6,997 nt of DNA from Promethearchaeota archaeon (GTDB taxonomy: Archaea; Asgardarchaeota; Lokiarchaeia; Sigynarchaeales; MK-D1): positions 1-6,997 of the forward strand of contig JAEOTN010000219.1 of assembly GCA_016839865.1 (NCBI GenBank). Reading direction: 5' to 3'. Positions 1 to 5,516 of the stretch are shown here, piece after piece; position 1 is the stretch's first letter, and each line of letters starts with the position of its first letter. A model generated the notes under the pieces. That model worked only from the letters and a program-made list of their open reading frames with translations. It was not told where the DNA came from and made no database searches. A program made the translations under genes and the position numbers.

Positions 1-176
1 ATTTCTAACAATCCTTTAATGAAATTAACCGTAAATGGTTGGAAACCTCGTTTGAAGCAATTGAACAACAATGGGGAAGTTTTGATGAATATGCCCGTGA
101 TGGGTTGAAGTTAAATGACAAACACATCAAAATTCTGAAGACTAATCTCCTCAAAAAAAAGGTTGATTCTACATGA
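1..176 (+). pseudogene. C-terminal fragment of a tyrosine-protein phosphatase, frame broken by TAA at 6-8
   Basis: The frame reading through 9-176 encodes about 55 residues ending at TGA 174-176. Its core, WLETSFEAIEQQWGSF followed by DEYARDGL and a Leu/Lys-rich helix, matches the C-terminal helical segment of the Y_phosphatase3 family (bacterial/archaeal tyrosine phosphatases), which typically ends in an 'AI...YGS...Y...GL' pattern. The catalytic HCxxGKDR loop would lie further upstream, outside the window. In the same frame TAA occurs at 6-8, and no ATG or GTG follows it before the conserved segment; only TTG codons at 39 and 105 exist. The family register seems to hold from about position 12, so this is either a nonsense or frameshift-damaged gene or a sequencing error near the window edge. 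The other two forward frames show no family similarity. The family call is moderately secure from the C-terminal pattern alone. The pseudogene call is less certain because the upstream sequence is missing. Confidence 0.55.
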
Positions 177-245
177 AGTTCATTATTGGTATTAGATTAC
201 CTCATTTTTACCCATAGTAGATGAACCGACAAAAATACATTTTCC

Positions 246-260
246 CTAAAGAAATTTAAG
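246..260 (+). promoter_or_regulatory. Weak candidate BRE/TATA element for the SPFH module
   Basis: An A-rich stretch followed by AAATTTAAG resembles an archaeal BRE plus TATA box. Transcription would start near 283-287, leaving a leader of about 50 nt before ATG 334. The rest of the 157-nt gap 177-333 is AT-rich, with no other gene or hairpin that I can see. The TATA match is imperfect, so the call is tentative. Confidence 0.3.
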
Positions 261-333
261 AGCAACTTGACCATACTATTCTCAATATTTTCTTTTTACG
301 AGTAAAACAACTAAAAAACAAAAGGTAAAAGAT

Positions 334-1485
334 ATGTCAAAGTCAAACAGAAGAGGTGTACTTCGACATGGCGATGTTGTCGAGTGGAAGAACGCCAAAG
401 CTACTGATATTATGTGGCGCTACCCAAATGATAGATTAAAATGGGGAAGCGTCGTAGTTTGTAAGCCTAATCAATGGGCGTACATCTTCCGTGGAGGAAA
501 AGCACTAGATATGATCCCCGAGGGAAGAAAAATGATTCAAACAATGGATCTACCGCTCTTAGGAGGATTAATCAAACTTTTTGCAGGAGATATTTTCCAT
601 GCAGAAGTCATCTTTGTAAGTAAAAGTAAGTTCAGCGGAAAGTTCGGAGGAAGAACTCAAACACAAGAACTCGCTCCTTTATTATACCACGGTGATTTTA
701 ACTACAGAGTAAAGGATGCCAGGGTTTTTATTGATGATATTTGTGGTAACAACAATCTTTTCACTACAACAGCAGTCAATAATTATATTCGTGGATACTT
801 CAACGAGAATATCATTGGACTCTTATCTCAATATACACTCCGAGATGTCTATGGTAAATTAAAAGAGACGTCTAAAGCAGTTGAGGATGATGTAAAATCA
901 GCATTTGAGAAAATCGGGTTGGAATTAGGTGATGTTAATTTTCTAAAAATCGATACAGAAGAGAAATATCGAGATCGTCTATTCTACATGCAAACTGGTG
1001 GAGTTGGAGCGGGAGCTGTTTTGGCATCAGAAACTCAGAAAGATGTAGCGAAAGAGATTGGAAAATCGAAAGGTGGCGCTGCAACTGCATTTGTAATGAG
1101 TGGCGGTATGGATACTAAGGGAATAGCAACAGCAAGTGGAGATTTCGAGACGTGTCCACATTGCGGCGCTCAAAATAAGAAAGGAACCAAGCATTGTTCC
1201 AATTGTGGGAAAAAACCCACTGTACCACCTGTTCCTAAACCTACTGGAGATGGAGGTAATTGTAAAAAATGTGGAGATCCATTGGACGAGGGTCAGAAAT
1301 TCTGTGAGAAGTGCGGAGCTCCTGCTGCTGCTACTTGTAAAAAATGCGGAGATCCATTGGATGAGGGTCAGAAATTCTGTGAAATGTGTGGTCAACCCAG
1401 AAATGACAGTTTAAGATGTTATAAATGCGGTGATCGCTTAGATCCTGGACAGAGATTCTGCGAGAAATGCGGTACAAAAGTTTAA
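334..1485 (+). CDS. SPFH-domain (YdjI-like, COG4260-type) protein with four C-terminal zinc ribbons
   Basis: This 383-residue protein has an SPFH/Band-7 domain at about residues 36-230. The run 'VVVCKPNQWAYIFRGGKALD' with a following PEGR turn is typical of the YdjI branch of SPFH proteins (stomatin/prohibitin relatives ending in a zinc ribbon). A Gly/Ala-rich linker (about 238-268) precedes four CxxC...CxxC ribbons: C274/C277/C288/C291, C310/C313/C324/C327, C335/C338/C349/C352 and C362/C365/C376/C379. YdjI-type proteins usually carry one or two ribbons, so four is unusual. There is no membrane helix or signal peptide. In Bacillus subtilis, YdjI is held at the membrane by partner proteins and recruits PspA. 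The two genes downstream (41 nt and then 1 nt apart) are membrane proteins with zinc ribbons and probably fill the partner role; this is inference. The start is ATG 334, with a modest AAGGT site at 322-325. The domain call is firm and the cellular role is inferred. Confidence 0.88.
   Translation: MSKSNRRGVLRHGDVVEWKNAKATDIMWRYPNDRLKWGSVVVCKPNQWAYIFRGGKALDMIPEGRKMIQTMDLPLLGGLIKLFAGDIFHAEVIFVSKSKFSGKFGGRTQTQELAPLLYHGDFNYRVKDARVFIDDICGNNNLFTTTAVNNYIRGYFNENIIGLLSQYTLRDVYGKLKETSKAVEDDVKSAFEKIGLELGDVNFLKIDTEEKYRDRLFYMQTGGVGAGAVLASETQKDVAKEIGKSKGGAATAFVMSGGMDTKGIATASGDFETCPHCGAQNKKGTKHCSNCGKKPTVPPVPKPTGDGGNCKKCGDPLDEGQKFCEKCGAPAAATCKKCGDPLDEGQKFCEMCGQPRNDSLRCYKCGDRLDPGQRFCEKCGTKV
1261..1380 (+). repeat. 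Recent tandem duplication of a zinc-ribbon unit inside the SPFH gene
   Basis: The 45-nt segments 1261-1305 and 1336-1380 (period 75 nt, 25 codons) encode the same 15 residues and differ at only two synonymous third positions (TGT/TGC and GAC/GAT). The segment from 1417 is a third, more diverged copy, and the ribbon at 1153 is older still. Near-identity at synonymous sites indicates recent duplication or gene conversion that expanded the ribbon array. Confidence 0.85.
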
Positions 1486-1491
1486 TATATT
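1480..1491 (+). promoter_or_regulatory. Possible internal TATA box upstream of the first membrane paralog
   Basis: GTTTAATATATT lies across the SPFH stop codon, preceded by ACAAAA, which resembles a BRE. A start of transcription about 26 nt downstream (near 1513-1516) would sit just before the ribosome binding site at 1516-1520. This could give the second gene its own short-leader transcript. AT-rich sequence makes such matches common, so the call is tentative. Confidence 0.35.
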
Positions 1492-1504
1492 TTTATTTTT
1501 TTTT
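1490..1504 (+). terminator. Oligo-T tract between the SPFH gene and the first membrane paralog
   Basis: Fourteen T residues in 15 positions (five T, A, nine T) directly follow the SPFH stop. Archaeal RNA polymerase can terminate on such tracts without a hairpin. Within a co-directional module it may cause partial termination and lower expression of the two membrane partners relative to the SPFH protein. No stem-loop is seen. Confidence 0.4.
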
Positions 1505-1515
1505 CAAATTCTATC

Positions 1516-1523
1516 GGTGAGGT
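1516..1523 (+). promoter_or_regulatory. Shine-Dalgarno GGTGAGGT that points to a CTG start at 1527
   Basis: GGTGA (1516-1520) matches part of the archaeal anti-SD complement AGGAGGTGAT. It lies 6 nt before CTG 1527, a normal spacing, whereas ATA 1524 would be only 3 nt away. The in-frame TGA at 1518-1520 overlaps this site and rules out any earlier start. The site therefore supports a start that keeps the N-terminal zinc ribbon. Confidence 0.55.
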
Positions 1524-1526
1524 ATA

Positions 1527-2591
1527 CTGTCTGAAGACAAATTAACCCATACTTGTAAAAATTGTTCTGCGACAATCAAGATCAGTCCTGAAGATGTAGT
1601 AATTCAGTGTGATTACTGCGGAGAAGCATTTAATGTCGAATATAACAAAATTCCGAATCATCAAATAATCCCAACTAAATCGCAAAAAGAAGTGCGCTCC
1701 AACGTGGAGCAATTTCTCCGTGATAATAAGGTGGATCTGAACGATATCCAAATCGAAGAAGTGAAAGCAATTTATATCCCATTTTGGATCGTTCCATTTA
1801 AGTCTCACACAGATTATTACGGAGTGCAAAGGGGCAGTGTTACACGTTACAGGACAAGAACCCGAAGAGTTAGAGACTCAGATGGTAATTATCGCACAGA
1901 AACTTATCAAGAAGCGTATCAAGTTACCGTTTGGCGACCAGTTGAAAGTAGTTTCAACCACAACGGTCGTCATAGTATTCTAGCTCGGAAACATGCGGTA
2001 TTTTATGGATTTCGGGAATTTATCTCTTCATTGTCCCTAGAAAATATTGTAGATTTCGATTTTGAATTAACCAGAAAAGATAATTGCGAATTTATCAATG
2101 CTGAAATCGAGGAACATGATGCTGAGATGCAAACTTTTGGGGCGATTGAAAACCAAAACCGATCGAAGGCTGGATCAGGGCTTTCTCGATTAGTTCGATG
2201 TGATTCTGATGTAGATGTGGGTGATCCTCTTTACGTTCACGCCCCACTTTGGTTAATCAGATACAGTTTTAATGATAAAGACTACAGAGTAGCAGTAGCA
2301 GGTGATTCTGGAAAAGTTTTGAAAGGAGAAATACCAATTTCAACAAAGAAGCGAATCATAAACTATGTGGTTGCAATAGTCATGCTTATTGCTGGCGCGG
2401 CTATTGGGACTGTAGGAATGTATTTCTTACCAACTGAGGAAACAGAAATATGGGGTATTATTATGATGATTGTTGGAGTAGCATGTACGGGATTGACAGC
2501 ACTACCAATTCGTATAGCAATGAAAATGCAGCTAGAAAAATCTACAGCAAAGATATCCCGCAGATCAAGAAGGAAAAAGGGAGGTCTCTAA
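1527..2591 (+). CDS. Zinc-ribbon membrane protein, first of two paralogs, probable CTG start
   Basis: Read from CTG 1527 this is 354 residues. It has an N-terminal zinc ribbon C10-x2-C13-x14-C28-x2-C31, a soluble middle region (about 55-265) with 'IYIPFWIVPF' near residues 82-91, two membrane helices (about 277-301 and 307-330), and a very basic tail rich in Arg and Lys (about 342-354). The downstream neighbour has the same order of parts and a matching segment just before the helices (YRVAVAGDSG...PIS here, YQAFIDGSTG...PIS there), so the two are paralogs. The layout resembles Bacillus YdjG, a zinc-ribbon membrane partner of the SPFH protein YdjI; that assignment rests on architecture and context. 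The first conventional in-frame start is GTG 1692, which would remove the whole ribbon. The ribbon frame is open from 1521, after TGA 1518-1520, and is clearly coding, so I favour the CTG. A lost ATG or a sequencing error is the alternative. The biochemical function is unknown. Confidence 0.75.
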   Translation: MSEDKLTHTCKNCSATIKISPEDVVIQCDYCGEAFNVEYNKIPNHQIIPTKSQKEVRSNVEQFLRDNKVDLNDIQIEEVKAIYIPFWIVPFKSHTDYYGVQRGSVTRYRTRTRRVRDSDGNYRTETYQEAYQVTVWRPVESSFNHNGRHSILARKHAVFYGFREFISSLSLENIVDFDFELTRKDNCEFINAEIEEHDAEMQTFGAIENQNRSKAGSGLSRLVRCDSDVDVGDPLYVHAPLWLIRYSFNDKDYRVAVAGDSGKVLKGEIPISTKKRIINYVVAIVMLIAGAAIGTVGMYFLPTEETEIWGIIMMIVGVACTGLTALPIRIAMKMQLEKSTAKISRRSRRKKGGL

Positions 2592-2592
2592 A

Positions 2593-3618
2593 ATGGTTAA
2601 AATCATATGCCCAAATTGTAGCGCAAATTTGGAAATCCCTGTTGCTCCCGTTCACACTTGTGAATTTTGTGGAACCGCTATCCAAGTAGATCAAATCGCT
2701 GGTCCTGACGGGAAGAGCATTACTGGTGAAGAATTACCTGAAGAAACTAAAAGAACTTTGATTTTCAAGGATCATTACATTGTTAAGGCACACTACACAG
2801 CGAAAGAAGCTCAATCGATTATGCAAGATTGGATTAAGAAATTACCTCAAGCTCCTCAAGACTTTGAAACTTCTGCAACTATTACCAAACAGGAACTGGT
2901 GTTTTTTCCAATTTGGGTTGGTGAATTTACCATTTCGAGCAGATACGCTGGTTTAGACGATTGGCCGGAGTTCCATCGCCCTGCGCATGATCGCCATGGT
3001 TGGTATGAGCACGTTTCTTATCACCGAAGGAAGGAAACTGGTTTCGTACTTCGTGAATATGACATACCTCTTTTTGGTATGAAAAATGTTCCAAAATATC
3101 TTCGAGGTTACAATATCCCAACGAGTTCAAAAGAATATTTCGATATAGGTCACGTAAATGAGTTGGGTGGGCAGGTTATAGATTCACAAATAAGTGTTGA
3201 GGACGCAAAACGAACACTCCGACTCTCTGTTTTTAACCGACAATTGAGTGAGATGAGAAAAGAGGTTCATACAGTTACGGATCGTCAAGATGACTTAGAA
3301 GAAGGGGATATTTTCTACATCAATTTTCCTGTGTATGAAATTGAATTCCACTATAATCAGAAGAAATATCAAGCGTTCATCGACGGATCCACAGGAAGAG
3401 TCATACATATCGATGTCCCCATATCAAGGAAATTCAAATTATTCTCTTTGATTGCAGGTTTGGGTCAAATTGGTTTAGGTATTGGTCTTGGTATAATGGG
3501 GTTATTAGTTCCCTCTTTAATTTTTGGAGGATTATCAGCAGGAATTGGTTTGATAGTATTCGGTAGCCTCTTATTATCGATGAGTGCGAAGAAAGGAGCT
3601 CAAGAAAAACAAACGTAA
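2593..3618 (+). CDS. Zinc-ribbon membrane protein, second paralog (YdjG-like)
   Basis: This 341-residue protein starts at ATG 2593, one base after the TAA of the previous gene, behind a strong SD GGGAGGT (2579-2585, spacer 7 nt). Tight spacing implies co-transcription and coupled translation. It has a zinc ribbon C6-x2-C9-x13-C23-x2-C26, a linker, and a soluble region (about 50-270) containing 'ELVFFPIWVGEF' (101-112), which corresponds to 'YIPFWIVPF' of its paralog. Two Gly-rich hydrophobic helices (about 283-306 and 308-330) and a short polar tail (AKKGAQEKQT) follow. The ribbon faces the same side as the C-terminal tail if the helices form a hairpin, most likely the cytoplasm. It is full length and its conventional start validates the ribbon of the paralog. 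The probable role is a membrane anchor or partner for the SPFH protein, by analogy with the Bacillus Ydj proteins. No enzyme motif is seen. The helix-turn is rich in Gly and Leu, unlike the more Ala/Val/Met-rich helices of the paralog. Confidence 0.85.
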   Translation: MVKIICPNCSANLEIPVAPVHTCEFCGTAIQVDQIAGPDGKSITGEELPEETKRTLIFKDHYIVKAHYTAKEAQSIMQDWIKKLPQAPQDFETSATITKQELVFFPIWVGEFTISSRYAGLDDWPEFHRPAHDRHGWYEHVSYHRRKETGFVLREYDIPLFGMKNVPKYLRGYNIPTSSKEYFDIGHVNELGGQVIDSQISVEDAKRTLRLSVFNRQLSEMRKEVHTVTDRQDDLEEGDIFYINFPVYEIEFHYNQKKYQAFIDGSTGRVIHIDVPISRKFKLFSLIAGLGQIGLGIGLGIMGLLVPSLIFGGLSAGIGLIVFGSLLLSMSAKKGAQEKQT

Positions 3619-3630
3619 TTCTTTCTTGAA

Positions 3631-3681
3631 CTCCTGATTATTAAGAAAATTGAGCATATTGTCAACGAGAACGATCAGGAG
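3631..3681 (+). promoter_or_regulatory. Inverted repeat that could sequester the SD of the small ORF
   Basis: CTCCTGAT (3631-3638) is the exact reverse complement of ATCAGGAG (3674-3681), with a 35-nt loop; a T-G wobble can extend it by one pair. The 3' arm contains the first part of the AGGAGGTGA ribosome binding site, so the folded RNA would mask it. A small inner stem TTGA/TCAA (3650-3653 with 3662-3665) is possible. The long loop makes the stem only moderately stable. The regulatory role is inference. Confidence 0.35.
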
Positions 3682-3690
3682 GTGAATATG
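3677..3690 (+). promoter_or_regulatory. Very strong Shine-Dalgarno AGGAGGTGA with ATG 3688
   Basis: Positions 3677-3685 read CAGGAGGTG and continue with A; the AGGAGGTGA core is a full match to the archaeal anti-SD complement, but it lies only 2 nt before ATG 3688 when measured from its last base (about 5 nt from GGAGG). It is the best ribosome binding site in the window yet precedes only a 36-codon ORF. Confidence 0.6.
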
Positions 3691-3798
3691 CATTCTTTGA
3701 GAAAAACATTTATAAATAACTTCATCCCACTCATTTTTGACTTTATTGTTAATAGTCCACTATCTTGTAATTTATGTAATCGATGGTGTCAAAAATGA
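3688..3798 (+). CDS. Possible 36-residue leader or microprotein with Cys-rich tail
   Basis: A short ORF follows the near-perfect SD and encodes 36 residues: a basic start (MHSLRKT), a hydrophobic middle (FINNFIPLIFDFIV) and a tail with CNLCNRWC, which looks like half of a metal-binding site. Its TGA (3796-3798) overlaps ATG 3795 of the secreted-protein gene as ATGA, a classic arrangement for translational coupling. Against it, the ORF is short, has no recognisable family, and contains a good TATA box at 3709-3718, so part of its DNA has another job. It may be a leader peptide, a small membrane microprotein, or a chance ORF after an SD that serves something else. I give the coding call even odds at best. 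Confidence 0.4.
   Translation: MHSLRKTFINNFIPLIFDFIVNSPLSCNLCNRWCQK
3701..3718 (+). promoter_or_regulatory. BRE/TATA promoter for the secreted-protein gene
   Basis: GAAAAACA followed by TTTATAAATA (3709-3718) is a strong archaeal BRE plus TATA box. Transcription would start near 3738-3742, leaving a leader of about 55 nt before ATG 3795. A transcript from here would lack the start of the small ORF at 3688. Confidence 0.6.
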
Positions 3799-4478
3799 AA
3801 AAAAATGAAAAATACTTAATTGTGATAGCCATTGTAGGAATTTGTGCTTTTAGTTTTCTTCCATTAACCATGGCTGGGCCTACAACTAAGAGACCAGTAG
3901 AAGATTGGTTTTATTTTTTCCCTCATATATTTTATTGGCTTGACGATGATTATCTATTATATCCTTATCAAGAAGTTAATGAATATGGAGGTATCGAATT
4001 TAAACCATATTGGAACTATGAGTACACTGGAAAAGTCACAGAAAAAGACTTGGGTGATGGTTGGGTAAAGATTTCCGCCATAATTCAAGGAGATGATGTA
4101 CCTTTTGTAGCATACACGACTGCATGGGAACCTCTTGTATTTGGAAAGTTGAATTATTTATTAAAATACAATTATGCCTTGCATGTTGAAACATGGATAA
4201 ATTGGATGACCAATCCCAACGCTCCTTTTCATGACGATGATGGGTATCATGATGGGCGAGTTATTTTACCACCTTTTCCAATGACTCGAGTAGATCCTTT
4301 TGGAATAGGTGCTTTTGCTTTTGAGAACGTTCACATTACTGCAATGGGAGTTGGAACAACTTTAACAAGTTTTCTTGAATGGGAATCGGGTGAAACAGTC
4401 AGTTTAATGTCCAATATAGTCGGAATGGAAAAGGATGGAGAATACTTCAAACCACTCGCATTTATAAATATCTTCTAA
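3795..4478 (+). CDS. Secreted or surface protein of unknown function, aromatic- and Asp-rich
   Basis: I do not recognise a family. From ATG 3795 it is 227 residues. The N-terminus is a signal peptide: basic MKKNEK, a hydrophobic core (about 7-24), and a likely cut after LTMA (residue 27). The mature part is rich in Trp, Tyr, Phe and Asp, with acidic clusters WLDDDY (about 48-53) and HDDDGYHDG (about 146-154) that could bind metal, though no known motif is matched. There is no second hydrophobic segment, so the protein should be exported rather than membrane-embedded. ATG 3783 in the same frame would add four residues; I prefer 3795 because GGTG (3785-3788) lies 6 nt upstream and the ATG overlaps the small ORF stop. 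It has its own TATA promoter and a T9 tract behind it, so it is probably monocistronic. It is separated by 176 nt from the SPFH module and may be unrelated to it. Confidence 0.8.
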   Translation: MKKNEKYLIVIAIVGICAFSFLPLTMAGPTTKRPVEDWFYFFPHIFYWLDDDYLLYPYQEVNEYGGIEFKPYWNYEYTGKVTEKDLGDGWVKISAIIQGDDVPFVAYTTAWEPLVFGKLNYLLKYNYALHVETWINWMTNPNAPFHDDDGYHDGRVILPPFPMTRVDPFGIGAFAFENVHITAMGVGTTLTSFLEWESGETVSLMSNIVGMEKDGEYFKPLAFINIF

Positions 4479-4504
4479 TTCCTTTCTTAAATCAATTAAT
4501 ATCC

Positions 4505-4513
4505 TTTTTTTTT
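4505..4513 (+). terminator. Oligo-T terminator after the secreted-protein gene
   Basis: Nine consecutive T residues lie 27 nt after the stop codon, with no preceding GC-rich hairpin. This is the usual archaeal U-tract termination signal. Confidence 0.5.
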
Positions 4514-4537
4514 GTTAAACACGAATAACAAGTCTGG

Positions 4538-4545
4538 TTTTTATA
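4538..4545 (+). promoter_or_regulatory. TATA box of the TatD gene, giving a leaderless mRNA
   Basis: TTTTTATA is centred about 29 nt before ATG 4571, so transcription should begin within a few bases of the start codon. There is no G-rich ribosome binding site between 4546 and 4570, which fits a leaderless transcript. The TATA box sits in the loop of a small GTCT/AGAC inverted repeat (4533-4536 and 4545-4548). Confidence 0.5.
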
Positions 4546-4570
4546 GACCTTTTTCATTTATTATGTAACA

Positions 4571-5377
4571 ATGTCTATTTTTTACATTGACGCTCATTCC
4601 CATATTGGTCGATATATGTTAGAGGATCATATTCATTTACAAAATAAGGCGCTGAAAATGTTGGAAGAAAAACAAATTTTTACTGTAGCGGCTTCCACGT
4701 CCTTAGAACAATATAACCATTCTCTTGAATTAGCAATGAAATCACGATATATCCTCCCTGCATTCGGAATGTTTGCCTATTACGAAGATTTTGATTCAAA
4801 AATGCATATCCCTATAATGGAAAATAGTCCAATTCTGAGTGAGATAGGTCTAACATCCATGAATATGGATCCTCCTCCAGACCTTTCGAAGATGGAAGAC
4901 CTCTTTCGTATTTTTTTGGAGCACGCTGAAAAAACGAAGAAAGTTGTGATTTGCCACACATCCTCGGAAGATGAAAGAGCTCTTAACGTACTAGATAGCT
5001 ATTCATTATCAGGAGTTGTTATCCATGGATTTCGAGCAAGTTATGAGTTATTACAGAGAATAATTGATAAGGAGTATTATATATCTGCCGGATTTCTCAT
5101 TACCGACGCTTTTAAGGAGAGTAATGATTGGGAACACTGGAGGAGTATTGCAAAAGAAATTCCGATGGACCTGCTCTTAACCGAAACGGATGGTCCCTCT
5201 CTCAGATTTGGATTGAATCCTGAATCAATTATTGAAGTAGTAGACACAGTTGCAAATCTCAAACAGGTCTCACATCAGGAAATCAAAGAAAATGTATTTT
5301 CTAATTTTAAAAAACTGCTGAATAACGATCCCAAACTGAAAAAATACTCAGATTTTCTATCACAATATCAATTTTAA
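4571..5377 (+). CDS. TatD-family metal-dependent hydrolase (TIM barrel)
   Basis: The protein is 268 residues, the normal TatD length (about 255-270). All metal ligands of the family are seen: DAHSH (D7, H9, H11), the Glu of the SEIG strand (E91), H129 in VVICHTS, H152 in VVIHGF, and D207 in LTETDGP. TatD proteins are amidohydrolase-fold enzymes that act as Mg-dependent DNases or phosphodiesterases in the cytosol. In archaea the exact substrate is generally unknown. The usual ETDAP is ETDGP here and the usual CF after the second His is GF, which are mild departures. The ATG 4571 start fits the leaderless promoter and puts the metal motif six residues in, as expected. It appears monocistronic, lying 92 nt after the secreted protein and 139 nt before the next operon. 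No signal peptide or extra domain is present. The last residues (after about 250) are a polar tail. Confidence 0.88.
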   Translation: MSIFYIDAHSHIGRYMLEDHIHLQNKALKMLEEKQIFTVAASTSLEQYNHSLELAMKSRYILPAFGMFAYYEDFDSKMHIPIMENSPILSEIGLTSMNMDPPPDLSKMEDLFRIFLEHAEKTKKVVICHTSSEDERALNVLDSYSLSGVVIHGFRASYELLQRIIDKEYYISAGFLITDAFKESNDWEHWRSIAKEIPMDLLLTETDGPSLRFGLNPESIIEVVDTVANLKQVSHQEIKENVFSNFKKLLNNDPKLKKYSDFLSQYQF

Positions 5378-5464
5378 TTATTTTCTAATTTTCACGCTTT
5401 ATTGTATCATTTCAAATATGAAAACAATCAACTAATTTTTGTGAGAATCCGTGAATAAATCTTC

Positions 5465-5472
5465 TTATATAA
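5465..5472 (+). promoter_or_regulatory. TATA box of the MaoC dehydratase operon
   Basis: TTATATAA preceded by an A-rich BRE-like stretch predicts a transcription start near 5495, about 20 nt before ATG 5517. The short leader carries GAGTGAT (5505-5511), a partial ribosome binding site 5 nt from the ATG. The preceding part of this 139-nt gap (5378-5464) is AT-rich with short T runs that may end the TatD transcript; I see nothing else in it. Confidence 0.55.
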
Positions 5473-5516
5473 CTTGGACGAATTGCTGTCTATCAATAAC
5501 CTAAGAGTGATTTGTT

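Noticed and set aside
1027..1395. Minus-strand ORF of 122 codons opposite the zinc ribbons
   Set aside because: It is the antisense shadow of the SPFH gene; its Ser/Thr/Phe-rich repeats mirror the ribbon duplication.
1136..1414. Plus-strand ORF of 92 codons in another frame
   Set aside because: It lies wholly within the SPFH gene, has no SD, and its internal repetition comes from the ribbon repeat.
1261..1461. CRISPR or mobile-element repeats
   Set aside because: The repeats are in-frame zinc ribbons within one gene; there are no spacers, target-site duplications or transposase, and no tRNA or rRNA was recognised in the window.
1692..2591. Annotating the first membrane paralog from GTG 1692
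   Set aside because: This would cut off a clear CxxC...CxxC ribbon in the same frame that the paralog also has; no SD lies before 1692.
2450..2689. Plus-strand ORF of 79 codons spanning the junction of the two paralogs
   Set aside because: It is out of frame with both well-supported genes and shows no domain or ribosome binding site.
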